In this document: positions 11,174-20,113 of the stretch, piece by piece
Position numbering within the stretch: the stretch's first letter is position 1
How the letters are laid out: every line of letters begins with the position of its first letter
Origin: Massilia cavernae
GTDB lineage: Bacteria; Pseudomonadota; Gammaproteobacteria; Burkholderiales; Burkholderiaceae_D
Length of the DNA stretch: 41,778 bases
NCBI RefSeq assembly: GCF_003590855.1
Contig: NZ_QYUP01000068.1
Span: 1 to 41,778, forward strand
Reading direction: 5' to 3'
Program-made: the position numbers and the translations under genes
Notes under the pieces: model-generated
The model's input: the letters and a program-made list of their open reading frames with translations, nothing else
The model's database searches: none
What the model was told of the DNA's origin: nothing

Positions 11174-12790
11174 TTAGCGCTTCACCTGCCCAAACGCCTC
11201 GCCTTTTTTCCAGGTCGGCATCTGCGGCGCGTTCGCCACCTCATACCCCAGGTTCAGCGTGAACTGCGCCTGCTGCACCATGCCCGACAGGTCCCAGGCC
11301 GGGTTGTACTCGTCGCTGACCTGGTGGTAGTGCTTGGTGAAGCCGACCATCTTGGCGGCCGACACCGAATGGTCATGCTCGAAGTCGAACGAGCCGTCAC
11401 CGGAGAACACGGCCGACCCCACGTTGAATGCAGGGATGCCGGCACGGGCGAAGCTGAAGTGGTCGGCGCGGAAGTAGGCGCCTCCCAGATCCGGCACGCT
11501 CGGCGCCAGGCGCAGGCCCATCGCCTTTGCGACCTTGCCCGCGCTTTCATACAGGCTGCTGCGCTCCGAGCCTGCCACGCCGATGTCGCGCGTGCGGCCC
11601 ACGAAGTTCAGGCTGTCGAGGTTCAGGTCGGCCGCGGTCTTCGCCAGCGGCCAGATCGGATTCCGTGTGTAGCCGGTCGCGCCGATCAGGCCTTGCTCCT
11701 CGGCCGCCGTCCACAGGAAGATCTGGGTGCGCTTCGCAGGCTTGGCAACTGCCGCCTGCGCCATCGCCAGCAATGCGGCGCTGCCGGAGGCGTTGTCGAT
11801 CGCGCCGTTCCAGATGTGGTCAGGCTGGCCAGGCGTTTCGACCTTGCCGAGATGGTCCCAGTGCGACGAGTAGATCACCGCCTGGTCCTTCAGTTTCGGA
11901 TCGGTGCCGGGCACGATGCCGGCGACGTTGAATTCTTCGATCTTGCGGTGCGCGCTGTCCAGTGCCACACGCGCCTTGATATCCAGCGCTACTGGCTTGA
12001 AGCCGCGCACTTCCGCTTTCGCACGCAGTGCGTCGAGGTCCTGGCCCGCGGCCGCAAACAGGCTGCGCGCCATGTCTTCGGTCAGCCAGCCCTGCATCGC
12101 ATTGCCCTTGCCGGCGAGGTGGAACTGCTCGCGGCCAAAGCCGTTCGCAGGCACGCTCCATGGATACGATGCCGACTCGGTGGTGTGGATCAGCAGCACG
12201 CCGGCCGCGCCCTTGCGCACCGCTTCCTCGAACTTGTAGATCCAGCGGCCGTACCAGGTCAGCGACTTGCCGCCGAAGCGGTTAGGCTCCTGTGCCGTTG
12301 GCTTCGGGTCGTTGACCATCATGACGATGACCTTGCCCTTGACGTCCATGCCCTCGTAGTCGTTCCACTTGTCGTCAGGGGAGTCGATGCCGTAGCCGAC
12401 AAACACAACCGGCGCTTCGAAGCGCGTCTGCGCCGCGTCGTTGGCGTTGCCGTACACGATGTCCTTGCCCAGCACCGGCGCCATCGTCTTGCCGCCCACT
12501 TCGAAGGTTACCGAGCTGCTGGGCAGCGTGCGGCTGCCGACGATGTTGACCGGCTGGCGGTAACCCTTGCCCACCGCGGGTTTCAGGCCGATGATGGCGG
12601 CCTGGGTTTCGATGTAGCGCACGGCGAGTTCGCCGCCGCGCTGGCCGGTGCCGCGTCCTTCGAGCAGGTCGTCGGCGAGGAAGGCGAGGTGTGCGCGCAG
12701 CGGCGCTTCCTTGACGACAGGTTGCGCAGCGAATGCGGCGTGGCTTGCAAGGACAAGGCTTACAGCGGTGAGGGTAGTCAACTTACGCAT
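11174..12790 (-). CDS. Secreted M28 family zinc metallopeptidase with PA domain
   Basis: A 538-residue exported aminopeptidase-like enzyme. I chose the second of two adjacent ATG codons (12790), since GGAG sits 5 bases before it and only 2 before the first. Signal peptide is about 1-22 (ends HAAFA). A PA domain covers roughly 120-250 (VVFVGYGIDSPDDKWNDYEG ... GAAGVLLIHTTESASYPW). The M28 catalytic core follows, with zinc ligands His and Asp in SSHWDHLG and IDNASGSAA, the general-base pair TAAEEQG, Asp in LNLDSLN and a late His in KHYHQVSDEY. Members cleave N-terminal residues from peptides in the periplasm or outside. With the S8 protease 2.6 kb away it suggests an extracellular protein-degrading lifestyle. 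Confidence 0.92.
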   Translation of the reverse strand: MRKLTTLTAVSLVLASHAAFAAQPVVKEAPLRAHLAFLADDLLEGRGTGQRGGELAVRYIETQAAIIGLKPAVGKGYRQPVNIVGSRTLPSSSVTFEVGGKTMAPVLGKDIVYGNANDAAQTRFEAPVVFVGYGIDSPDDKWNDYEGMDVKGKVIVMMVNDPKPTAQEPNRFGGKSLTWYGRWIYKFEEAVRKGAAGVLLIHTTESASYPWSVPANGFGREQFHLAGKGNAMQGWLTEDMARSLFAAAGQDLDALRAKAEVRGFKPVALDIKARVALDSAHRKIEEFNVAGIVPGTDPKLKDQAVIYSSHWDHLGKVETPGQPDHIWNGAIDNASGSAALLAMAQAAVAKPAKRTQIFLWTAAEEQGLIGATGYTRNPIWPLAKTAADLNLDSLNFVGRTRDIGVAGSERSSLYESAGKVAKAMGLRLAPSVPDLGGAYFRADHFSFARAGIPAFNVGSAVFSGDGSFDFEHDHSVSAAKMVGFTKHYHQVSDEYNPAWDLSGMVQQAQFTLNLGYEVANAPQMPTWKKGEAFGQVKR

Positions 12791-12818
12791 CATATCTCCG
12801 ATTCAAATCACTTCAACA

Positions 12819-13565
12819 TCAAAACTGTTCGTCAGGGCGCAGGTAGCGCCATTTTCCGGTCGGCAGGTCGCCCAGCTTGACCTTGCCGATGCGGACCCGC
12901 TTCAGGCCCACCACCTTCAGTCCCACCATGTCGCACATGCGGCGGATCTGGCGCTTGCGGCCTTCCTTCAGCGTGAAACTGAGCTGGTCGTCATTCTGCC
13001 AGCGGACCTTCGCTGGCAGCAGCGGTTTGCCGTCCATCCAGAGGCCGAAGCAGAGCTTCTTCAGGTCCGCCTCGGGCAGCTTGCCTTCCTTGGTGTACTC
13101 GACCCGCACCAGGTATTCCTTCTCGATGCTGGTATTCTCGCCGATCAGGGTCTTGGCCACGCGGCCGTCCTGCGTCAGGATCAGCAGGCCGACCGAGTCG
13201 ATGTCGAGGCGGCCCGCCGGCACGAGGCTGCGCAGCTGGGTAGGATGGAACTGTTCGGGCGAAGGGTCTTCTTCCCAGCGGTTCTCAGGCTTGATCAACG
13301 CCACCGCCGGCGTGTAGCCGTCCTCTGCCTGGCCGCTGACGTAGCCCATCGGCTTGTTGATCAGGATGGTCACGCGCTTGGATTGTTCGGCCGCGGCCTG
13401 GCGTTCCACCGTAATCTTCTGGTGCGGCAGCACTTTGCTGCCAAGTTCCGATACCACCTGGCCGTCGACCCGCACCCAGCCGCGGGCGATCCATTCGTCG
13501 GCTTCGCGGCGCGACGACAGCCCGAGTTCGGACATGCGTTTTGAAAGGCGTACTAATTCAGTCAT
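12819..13565 (-). CDS. rluF: 23S rRNA pseudouridine synthase, RluF/RluB type
   Basis: A 248-residue protein with an N-terminal S4 RNA-binding domain (about 4-60, [21 protein letters not shown]) and an RsuA/RluB/E/F-type catalytic domain. The nucleophile is the first Asp of the [17 protein letters not shown] motif; the closing [17 protein letters not shown] motif is also intact. Among the family the short S4 linker and the GYVSGQ and LINKPMGY motifs favour RluF (U2604), though RluB cannot be excluded without alignment. It lies 27 bases downstream of glnD on the same strand and may be at the end of a map-glnD-pseudouridine synthase transcript. Confidence 0.85.
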   Translation of the reverse strand: MTELVRLSKRMSELGLSSRREADEWIARGWVRVDGQVVSELGSKVLPHQKITVERQAAAEQSKRVTILINKPMGYVSGQAEDGYTPAVALIKPENRWEEDPSPEQFHPTQLRSLVPAGRLDIDSVGLLILTQDGRVAKTLIGENTSIEKEYLVRVEYTKEGKLPEADLKKLCFGLWMDGKPLLPAKVRWQNDDQLSFTLKEGRKRQIRRMCDMVGLKVVGLKRVRIGKVKLGDLPTGKWRYLRPDEQF

Positions 13566-13592
13566 TGTGTGCTTGCTTTGCTTGTAGCTTGA

Positions 13593-16175
13593 TTAGACTT
13601 TGAGGGCGTCGAGCAGGTCGGTCTCGAGCTGGATCTGGTTGCGCGCGTTGTTCAGCACCGCGCCGTCGACCAGGAACACGTCTTCGACCCGTTCGCCCAG
13701 CGTCATGATCTTCGCGGTGTGGACGTTGATGCGGTAGCGCGTCAGCACGTTGGCGATGGAGTACAGCAGGCCGGTGCGGTCGTTGGCGGCGATCGACAAC
13801 AGGTAGTACTGGCCGCGTTCATCGGGACGCAGGTCCACCGTCGGCGCTATCGGGAAGGTGCGCGACAGGCGCGACAGACGTCCGCGCGTCGGCGGCGGCA
13901 GCGGGCCTTGGGTCGTCAGCAGTTCGCAGATCTCATGCTCGATCAGGTTAAGGATGTCGCGGTAATTCTTGGCGAAGATCTGCTCGGTGACGAGGAAGGT
14001 GTCGAGCGCGTAGCCGTGCCGGGTGGTGTGGATCTTGGCGTCGAGAATGCTGAAGTTCTTGCGGTCGAAGTAGCTGCAGATGCGCGCGAACAGATCGGGC
14101 TGGTCCTTCATGTACACCGTGACCTGCAGGCCTTCGCCGATCGGCGCGAGGCGGCATTTGACCACCGGCTTGTCGCTGTCGATGCGGTCGTATAGCGCGC
14201 GCGTTTGCCATGCGATGTCGGAGGCGTCGTGGCGCAGGAAGTAGGCCATGTCCAGCTTGGCCCACAGCGCTTCGTGCGCGTCCGGCGCCAGGCCGAACAG
14301 GCGCAGCGTGGCCCTGGCGTCGTCCTGGCGGTTCTTCAGCTCGCGGTCGGCCGACGGCGGCTCGCCGCCCAGCACGCGCAGGGTGATCCGGTACAGGTCT
14401 TCCAGCAGCTTTGCCTTCCAGGCGTTCCATACCTTGGGGCTGGTGCCGCGGATGTCGGCCACCGTCAGCAAATAGAGCGCGGTCAGGTGGCGTTCGTCCT
14501 TCACCAGGTTGGCAAAAGCCTGGATCACGTCGGGGTCGGACATGTCCTGCTTTTGCGCGGTGTTCGACATCACCAGGTGTTGTTCGACCAGGAAGGCCAC
14601 CAGTTCGGTGTCCTCGGGCGACAGGCCGTGCTGTTCGCAGAACTGCCTGGCGTCGGCCACGCCGAGTATCGAATGGTCGCCGCCGCGGCCCTTGGCGATG
14701 TCGTGGAACAGGGCCCCCACGTACAGCAGCCATGAGCGCGGGAAGTTGGCGATCAGCTGGCTGCAGAACGGGTACTCGTGGGCGTGCTCGGTCATCGTGA
14801 AGCGGCGCATGTTCCGCACCACCATCATGATGTGCTGGTCCACCGTGTAGACATGGAACAGGTCGTGCTGCATCTGGCCGACGATGGGCCGGAAGCTTGG
14901 CAGGTAGCGTCCCAGGATGCCGGTGTCGTTAAGGCGGCGCAGCGCGTGCACCAGGCCCACCGGCGCCTGCAGGATGTGCAGGAAGTTGGCGCGGTTGACC
15001 GGGTCGGCGCGGAACTTGTCGCCGATGACAGCGCGCGCGTGCCACAGGGCGCGCATGGTGCGTGCCGAGATGCCCTTGATCTGCGGGCGCTCCGTCATCA
15101 GCACGAACATCTCGAGGATGGACGACGGCGTGGCTTCGAAGGTGTCGTCCCGTGCGATGTCGATGAAACCGCCCAGGTCGTTGAAGCGCTCGTTGATCGC
15201 GATCGGCTCCACGTCCTGCGGGAACAGCTGGGCCTCGATGTTCTGCAGCAGGATGGTATTGAGCTGGGTGACCGTCTTGGCCGCCCAGTAGTAGCGCTGC
15301 ATCAGGTATTCGCTGGCACGGCGTACGTGCGCGCCTTCGCCGGTGGTCCTGAGGCCGAAGGTTTCGGCGATCGGCGTCTGCAGGTCGAACAGCAGGCGGT
15401 CCTCGCGCCGGTTGGCCTGCAGGTGCAGGCGGATGCGGATGTCCTTGAACGCGCGCTCCTTCTCCATCAGCTGGCGCGCCTCGGTCTGGGTGACCAGTCC
15501 GCGCGTGGCGAGCTGGCCCCAGGAGTTGGCCAGGCCAGCGGCCTTGGCCACCCACAGGATCGCCTGAAGGTCGCGCAGGCCGCCCGGGCTCTCCTTGCAG
15601 TTCGGCTCCAGGCTGAAGGCGGTGTCTTCGTATTTGGCGTGGCGCAGCCGCATTTCGGCGATCTTGGCCTGGAAGAAGGCTTGCGGGTCCATCGCTTCAA
15701 GGTAGCGCCGCCGCAGCTGGTCGAATACCTCGGCGCCGCCGGCGACCAGGCGCGCTTCCAGCAGGCTGGTTTGGACGGTGATGTCGGCCTTCGACTCGTC
15801 CATGCATTCGTCCACGGTGCGGATGCTGTGGCCGATTTCGAGGCCGAGGTCCCACAGCAGCTGCACCAGGGCTTCGAGCTTCGCGGTGGTGACGGCGTTG
15901 GCCGGTTCGGCCAGCAGGATCAGGAGGTCGACGTCGGAGAAGGGAAACAGCTCGCCGCGGCCGTAGCCGCCGACGCCGACCAGCGCCGCCTCGGGCGGCA
16001 GGCCGGCCTGGTTCCAGGCTTCGGTGAGGACGGCGTCGACGCTCTGGCGCAGGCTGCGCAGCAGCTTTTCGGGCTTGCCGTCAGCGCGGAAGGCGGCGAT
16101 CAGCGCCGCGCGCTCCGCCTTCAGCCTTTGCTTGAGCAGGTCGCGCGTTGCGCTGGTTTGCGCCGCCGTTGGCAT
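13593..16175 (-). CDS. glnD: Bifunctional PII uridylyltransferase/uridylyl-removing enzyme
   Basis: GlnD senses glutamine and adds or removes UMP on PII proteins, the top of the nitrogen control cascade. The 860-residue length is normal. The nucleotidyltransferase site is at residues 67-87 (GVGGYGRGELFPFSDVD, metal-binding Asp81 and Asp83). The GlnD-specific linker (KESPGGLRDLQAILW, about 194-209) comes next. The HD domain for UMP removal has His491-Asp492 in GALFHDIAKGRGGDHS. Two ACT domains for glutamine sensing lie at about 680-760 and 790-860. The start is 4 bases beyond the map stop, so it is co-transcribed with map. This map-glnD pairing is typical of betaproteobacteria and also of E. 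coli. Confidence 0.97.
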   Translation of the reverse strand: MPTAAQTSATRDLLKQRLKAERAALIAAFRADGKPEKLLRSLRQSVDAVLTEAWNQAGLPPEAALVGVGGYGRGELFPFSDVDLLILLAEPANAVTTAKLEALVQLLWDLGLEIGHSIRTVDECMDESKADITVQTSLLEARLVAGGAEVFDQLRRRYLEAMDPQAFFQAKIAEMRLRHAKYEDTAFSLEPNCKESPGGLRDLQAILWVAKAAGLANSWGQLATRGLVTQTEARQLMEKERAFKDIRIRLHLQANRREDRLLFDLQTPIAETFGLRTTGEGAHVRRASEYLMQRYYWAAKTVTQLNTILLQNIEAQLFPQDVEPIAINERFNDLGGFIDIARDDTFEATPSSILEMFVLMTERPQIKGISARTMRALWHARAVIGDKFRADPVNRANFLHILQAPVGLVHALRRLNDTGILGRYLPSFRPIVGQMQHDLFHVYTVDQHIMMVVRNMRRFTMTEHAHEYPFCSQLIANFPRSWLLYVGALFHDIAKGRGGDHSILGVADARQFCEQHGLSPEDTELVAFLVEQHLVMSNTAQKQDMSDPDVIQAFANLVKDERHLTALYLLTVADIRGTSPKVWNAWKAKLLEDLYRITLRVLGGEPPSADRELKNRQDDARATLRLFGLAPDAHEALWAKLDMAYFLRHDASDIAWQTRALYDRIDSDKPVVKCRLAPIGEGLQVTVYMKDQPDLFARICSYFDRKNFSILDAKIHTTRHGYALDTFLVTEQIFAKNYRDILNLIEHEICELLTTQGPLPPPTRGRLSRLSRTFPIAPTVDLRPDERGQYYLLSIAANDRTGLLYSIANVLTRYRINVHTAKIMTLGERVEDVFLVDGAVLNNARNQIQLETDLLDALKV

Positions 16176-16179
16176 CGCG

Positions 16180-17010
16180 TTACGCCGCTACGGCAGCTTG
16201 CGCCTGCGTGCCGACGATGGCCGGTGGAGGAGGGGTGCCGGCCGACTGGGTCAGCACTTCATAGCCTGTCTCGGTGACCAGGATGGTGTGTTCCCACTGC
16301 GCCGACAGGCTGCGGTCCTTGGTTTTGATGGTCCAGCCGTCGCCCATTTCGCGGATGTCGCGGCGACCGGCGTTGATCATCGGCTCGATCGTGAAGATCA
16401 TGCCCGCTTCGAGCTTTTCCAGCGTGCCGGGACGGCCGTAGTGCAGCACCTGCGGCTCTTCGTGGAACACGCGCCCGATGCCGTGGCCGCAGAATTCGCG
16501 TACCACGCTGTAGCCGTTCTTCTCGGCGTGCTGCTGGATCACGTGGCCAATGTCGCCCAGGTGGGCGCCCGGCTTCACCTTCGAGATGCCGAGCCACATG
16601 CACTCGTAGGTCACGTCCGACAGGCGCTTGGCCAGGATCGACGGTTCGCCGATGAAGAACATGCGGCTGTTGTCGCCGTGGAAGCCGTCCTTGATGACGG
16701 TGATGTCGAGGTTGACCACGTCGCCGTTCTTGAGCACCTTGTCGCCCGGGATGCCGTGGCAGATCACGTCGTTGACCGAGGTGCAGATGGCTTTCGGGTA
16801 GGGGGTGTAGCCGGGCGGGCAGTAGTTCAGCGGCGCCGGGATCGAGCCCTGTACGTTGACCATGTATTCGTGGCACAGGCGGTCAAGTTCGCCGGTGGTG
16901 ACGCCCACCTTGACGAAGGGGGTGATGTAATCGAGCACCTCGGAGGCCAGGCGGCCTGCTACGCGCATGCCTTCGATTTCTTCGGTGGTTTTGATGGAAA
17001 TGGTGGACAT
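16180..17010 (-). CDS. map: Type I methionine aminopeptidase
   Basis: Map removes the initiator methionine after deformylation by Def. From the ATG at 17010 (MSTISIKTTEEIEGMRVAGR) the protein has 276 residues; an upstream in-frame TTG at 17028 is less likely. The metal-binding set is visible: His in NDVICHGIPGD, Asp in VVNLDITV and DNSRMFF, His in GHGIGRVFHEEP, Glu in FTIEPM, and Glu in QWEHTILVTETG. An extra Pro/Ala-rich tail of about 20 residues (GTPPPPAIVG ...) follows the catalytic core. It is divergent from rpsB, as in most proteobacteria, with its own TATAAT box. Confidence 0.96.
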   Translation of the reverse strand: MSTISIKTTEEIEGMRVAGRLASEVLDYITPFVKVGVTTGELDRLCHEYMVNVQGSIPAPLNYCPPGYTPYPKAICTSVNDVICHGIPGDKVLKNGDVVNLDITVIKDGFHGDNSRMFFIGEPSILAKRLSDVTYECMWLGISKVKPGAHLGDIGHVIQQHAEKNGYSVVREFCGHGIGRVFHEEPQVLHYGRPGTLEKLEAGMIFTIEPMINAGRRDIREMGDGWTIKTKDRSLSAQWEHTILVTETGYEVLTQSAGTPPPPAIVGTQAQAAVAA

Positions 17011-17054
17011 AGTGGTCGCAATCGACAAAAAGCGGATGATTCGGGAATGTCCGT

Positions 17055-17060
17055 ATTATA
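17055..17060 (-). promoter_or_regulatory. Putative -10 box of map
   Basis: A perfect TATAAT on the minus strand, about 45 bases upstream of the map ATG. No good -35 box is seen at 16-18 bases, so this is a half-supported promoter. Confidence 0.45.
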
Positions 17061-17119
17061 AGTGATGCACGGCTTTGCCGGCGGCGCCGAGGTAGTAATG
17101 CGACTGTCGTGACATTTGC

Positions 17120-17275
17120 CGTAGGGCGGGTAAGGGCTGGAAGCCCGCACCCGCGGAGCCGCGGCGGCGGATGCTGTCGCGTCAGGAGCATCCGCTTGCA
17201 AGCGGATGCCGTTGCGCAGGCGAATCGCATGCGATTCGAAACCTCTGCTGCACCTCTCCGCTTATCCGTCCTGCG
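17120..17275. repeat. Dispersed palindromic repeat, copy 2
   Basis: Left arm CGTAGGGCGGGTAAGGG and right arm CTTATCCGTCCTGCG enclose the same two perfect palindromes as copy 1: 22 bp at 17188-17209 and 18 bp at 17221-17238. Core 17185-17243 matches 8729-8787 at 58 of 59 bases. An extra inverted pair, GCGGATGCT and AGCATCCGC, lies around the first palindrome. Confidence 0.87.
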
Positions 17276-17311
17276 TCCGGCATTCGCCCGTCCGTCAAGC
17301 TCACGCTCCCC

Positions 17312-17340
17312 TTGAACATCCCTCCAAAACCGGATAGAAT
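17312..17340 (+). promoter_or_regulatory. Sigma-70 promoter of rpsB
   Basis: TTGAAC (17312-17317), a 17-base spacer, and TAGAAT (17335-17340). Transcription would begin near 17347, leaving a leader of about 118 bases before the rpsB ATG, room for the S2-type autoregulatory leader known upstream of rpsB in other proteobacteria. Confidence 0.65.
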
Positions 17341-17464
17341 CTCGGGTTGCTTGAATTCGGTTTCGAGCAATGTTGTCAAAATACTTGTTTAAATCGCGAA
17401 TCCGGTCGCAAAGGGTGCCCTCGAGGTGACTGACCGGATTCCAGACCCAACCCTGGAGAATTAT

Positions 17465-18217
17465 ATGTCCGTAACAATGCGTGAAATGCTGGAAGCCGGT
17501 GTCCACTTCGGTCACCAAACCCGTTTTTGGAACCCAAAGATGGCTCCGTTCATCTTCGGTCACCGCAACAAGATCCATATCATCAACCTCGAAAAGACGA
17601 TGGGTATGTATCAGGAAGCGATGAAAACCATCAAGCAGATCTCCGCCAACCGCGGCACGATCCTGATGGTCGGCACCAAGCGCCAGGCTCGCGACATCAT
17701 CGCGGCTGAAGCAGCACGTGCTGGCGTACCTTTCGTCGACCAGCGCTGGCTGGGCGGCATGCTGACCAACTTCAAGACGATCAAGACCTCGATCAAGCGC
17801 CTGAAGGATATGGAAGCAGCCATCGAAGACGGCTCGGCTGAAAAACTGTCGAAAAAAGAAAACCTGATGTTCCAGCGCGAAATGGTCAAGCTGCAGAAGG
17901 CCATCGGCGGCATCAAGGATATGGGCGGCGTTCCTGACGCAATCTTCGTCGTCGACGTCGGCTACCACAAAGGCGCGATCACCGAAGCCGGCAAGCTGGG
18001 CATCCCGGTCATCGGCGTGGTCGACACCAACCACTCCCCGGAAGGCGTAACCCACGTCATCCCAGGCAACGACGACTCCTCCAAAGCGATCACCCTGTAC
18101 GCACGCGGCGTGGCAGATGCGATCCTGGAAGGCCGTGCCAACGCCACCAACGAAGTTGCCGACATGGTCAAGGCAGCTTCGGGCGACGACTTCGTCGAAG
18201 TTTCCGAGCAAGCATAA
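17465..18217 (+). CDS. rpsB: 30S ribosomal protein S2
   Basis: A 250-residue S2 protein. The start is the ATG at 17465 ([20 protein letters not shown]), with GGAG 7-8 bases upstream; a GTG further upstream in frame lies in the leader. Family marks include the N-terminal [43 protein letters not shown] and [17 protein letters not shown]2 joins the small subunit late and needs S1 to stay bound. Codon choice is visibly biased toward highly expressed codons, as also in tsf. A terminator-like hairpin separates it from tsf. Confidence 0.98.
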   Translation: MSVTMREMLEAGVHFGHQTRFWNPKMAPFIFGHRNKIHIINLEKTMGMYQEAMKTIKQISANRGTILMVGTKRQARDIIAAEAARAGVPFVDQRWLGGMLTNFKTIKTSIKRLKDMEAAIEDGSAEKLSKKENLMFQREMVKLQKAIGGIKDMGGVPDAIFVVDVGYHKGAITEAGKLGIPVIGVVDTNHSPEGVTHVIPGNDDSSKAITLYARGVADAILEGRANATNEVADMVKAASGDDFVEVSEQA

Positions 18218-18250
18218 GCCGGCGGCAGGGCAACCTGCTGGCGACGAGCG

Positions 18251-18283
18251 AAAAAAGGGGTGGCATGTGCTCCCCCTTTTTTT
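18251..18283 (+). terminator. Terminator-like hairpin between rpsB and tsf
   Basis: AAAAAAGGGG pairs with CCCCTTTTTT around a 12-base loop and ends in seven T. It should end part of the rpsB transcripts and reduce tsf expression relative to rpsB. Confidence 0.65.
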
Positions 18284-18318
18284 AAACAGAATACGAAACA
18301 TATCTTAGGAGAAATCTT

Positions 18319-19227
18319 ATGGCAGCGATTACTGCAGCAATGGTTGGCGAACTGCGCGCCAAGACCGATGCGCCAATGATGGAATGCAAAAAAGCACTGA
18401 CCGAAGCCGAAGGCGACATGGGTCGTGCGGAAGAGATCCTGCGCGTCAAGCTGGGCGGCAAGGCATCGAAAGCGTCGGCGCGTATCACCGCTGAAGGCGT
18501 GGTAGCATCTTATATCTCCGGCAACGTTGGCGCGCTGGTGGAAGTAAACAGCGAAACCGACTTCGTTGCAAAGAACGACGACTTCCTGGCACTGGCAGCA
18601 AACGCAGCCAAGCTGGTAGCCGAGCACAACCCGGCCGACGTCGCTGCCCTGCTGGCACTGCCGCTGGACGGCAAGACCCTGGACGAAGTGCGTTCGGCAC
18701 TGATCGGTAAAATCGGCGAAAACATGTCGATCCGCCGCTTCCAGCGTTTCGAAACCACCGGCAAGCTGGCTTCGTACCTGCACGGTACCCGTATCGGCGT
18801 CATGGTAGAGTTCGACGGCGCGGACGAGCAGGTCGGCAAGGACGTGGCAATGCACATCGCTGCAATGAAGCCAGTGTCGCTGTCGGCTGACCAGGTTCCA
18901 GCTGAACTGATCGAGAAAGAGCGTTCGGTTGCTGCACTGAAAGCACAGGAAGACGCGGACGCCGCCGCTGCCGCAGGCAAGCCAGCCCAGTCGCCGGAAA
19001 TCCTGGCCAAGCGCCTCGAAGGCTCGGTGCAGAAGTTCCTGAAAGAAGTATCGCTGCTGAACCAGGCGTTCGTTAAGAACGACAAGCAGTCGATCGAACA
19101 GATGCTGAAAGAAAAGAACACCACCGTGAAAGCATTCACGATGTATGTTGTTGGCGAAGGTATCGAGAAGAAGCAGGACGATTTCGCAGCAGAAGTTGCT
19201 GCGCAAATGGCTGCTTCCAAGCAGTAA
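18319..19227 (+). CDS. tsf: Elongation factor Ts
   Basis: EF-Ts recycles EF-Tu by exchanging GDP for GTP. The protein has 302 residues, slightly longer than the ~283-295 usual. The N-terminal UBA-like module ([24 protein letters not shown]) and the EF-Tu-contacting [10 protein letters not shown] motif near residue 80 are intact. A C-terminal module after about 225 ([20 protein letters not shown]) matches the coiled-coil and dimerisation part. An Ala-rich insert ([16 protein letters not shown], about 212-228) explains the extra length. The ATG has a strong TAGGAGAAA upstream. A terminator follows, so rpsB-tsf forms its own unit apart from pyrH. Confidence 0.97.
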   Translation: MAAITAAMVGELRAKTDAPMMECKKALTEAEGDMGRAEEILRVKLGGKASKASARITAEGVVASYISGNVGALVEVNSETDFVAKNDDFLALAANAAKLVAEHNPADVAALLALPLDGKTLDEVRSALIGKIGENMSIRRFQRFETTGKLASYLHGTRIGVMVEFDGADEQVGKDVAMHIAAMKPVSLSADQVPAELIEKERSVAALKAQEDADAAAAAGKPAQSPEILAKRLEGSVQKFLKEVSLLNQAFVKNDKQSIEQMLKEKNTTVKAFTMYVVGEGIEKKQDDFAAEVAAQMAASKQ

Positions 19228-19235
19228 GATAAAAA

Positions 19236-19259
19236 GCGGGCCGGAAGGCCCGTTTTTTT
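19236..19259 (+). terminator. Intrinsic terminator after tsf
   Basis: CGGGCC/GGCCCG stem with a GGAA tetraloop followed by seven T, preceded by five A. Strong, canonical structure. Confidence 0.88.
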
Positions 19260-19356
19260 AAGTGCCACCTTTCCGCACGGATTGGTGAGGCCGGCGGCGC
19301 GGAGCAAGCTGCCCCGGCCGGACCAGAACAATACAGTCATTTTTAGGAGCCCACAC

Positions 19357-20073
19357 ATGTCAAAACCAGCCTACAAACGCGTCCTACTGAAACTGTCTGG
19401 CGAAGCACTGATGGGCGACGATCCGTACGGCATCAACCGCGGCACGATCGAGCGCATGGTCGCCGACATTGCGGAAGTGGCGAAGGCGGGCGTGGAACTG
19501 GCCGTGGTCATCGGCGGCGGCAACATCTTCCGCGGCGTTGCGCCTGGCGCGCAGGGCATGGACCGCGCCACCGCCGACTACATGGGCATGCTGGCCACCG
19601 TCATGAACGCACTGGCGCTGGCCGACGCGATGCGCCATGTGGGCATCACCGCGCGCGTGATGTCGGCGATCGGCATCGAGCAGGTGGTCGAGCCATACGT
19701 GCGCCCGAAGGCGCTGCAGTACCTCGAAGAAGGCAAGGTCGTCGTGTTCGCGGCCGGCACCGGCAACCCGTTCTTCACCACCGACACCGCAGCGGCGTTG
19801 CGCGGCTCGGAAATCGGCGCCGAGATCGTGCTCAAGGCAACCAAGGTCGACGGCGTCTATACTGCCGATCCGAAGAAAGACCCCAACGCGACCCGCTACG
19901 AGTCGATCAACTTCGACGAAGCGATCGCCAAGCACCTGCAGGTGATGGACGCCACCGCCTTCGCGCTGTGCCGCGACCAGAAGCTGCCGATCAAGGTGTT
20001 CTCGATCGTCAAGCCGGGCGCGCTGATGCGCGTCGTCATGGGCGAAGACGAAGGCACACTGGTACACGTTTAA
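19357..20073 (+). CDS. pyrH: UMP kinase
   Basis: PyrH phosphorylates UMP to UDP for nucleotide and UDP-sugar supply. The start is the ATG at 19357 ([20 protein letters not shown]), with TAGGAG 7-8 bases upstream; the frame open further upstream has no such site. The 238-residue length is normal. Amino-acid kinase family marks: LLKLSGEAL at the N-terminus, [10 protein letters not shown] near 50, [15 protein letters not shown] near 75, and [12 protein letters not shown] near 145. It opens a pyrH-frr pair whose read-through to uppS is limited by the inverted repeat at 20720. Confidence 0.97.
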   Translation: MSKPAYKRVLLKLSGEALMGDDPYGINRGTIERMVADIAEVAKAGVELAVVIGGGNIFRGVAPGAQGMDRATADYMGMLATVMNALALADAMRHVGITARVMSAIGIEQVVEPYVRPKALQYLEEGKVVVFAAGTGNPFFTTDTAAALRGSEIGAEIVLKATKVDGVYTADPKKDPNATRYESINFDEAIAKHLQVMDATAFALCRDQKLPIKVFSIVKPGALMRVVMGEDEGTLVHV

Positions 20074-20113
20074 GCAGTACAAACAATCATCATCGAACAC
20101 AGGAGAGCAGCAT

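Larger units (their letters stand above)
17011..17464. other. 454-base divergent control region between map and rpsB
   Basis: Holds, left to right: the map promoter box on the minus strand (17055-17060), the second copy of the palindromic repeat (17120-17275), the rpsB promoter (17312-17340) and an rpsB leader of about 118 bases. No gene is seen; short ORFs here are produced by the repeat. Confidence 0.75.

Noticed and set aside
10901..12880. 659-codon plus-strand ORF opposite the M28 peptidase
   Set aside because: High-GC antisense shadow; no family features, while the minus strand has complete zinc ligands and a signal peptide.
14778..16277. 499-codon plus-strand ORF opposite glnD
   Set aside because: Antisense shadow; glnD on the minus strand is complete and well conserved.
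17109..17315. Short ORFs in the map-rpsB gap
   Set aside because: They arise from the repeat sequence and lack ribosome-binding sites.
17426..17464. GTG start upstream of rpsB
   Set aside because: The S2 family begins at [16 protein letters not shown] sits just before ATG 17465.
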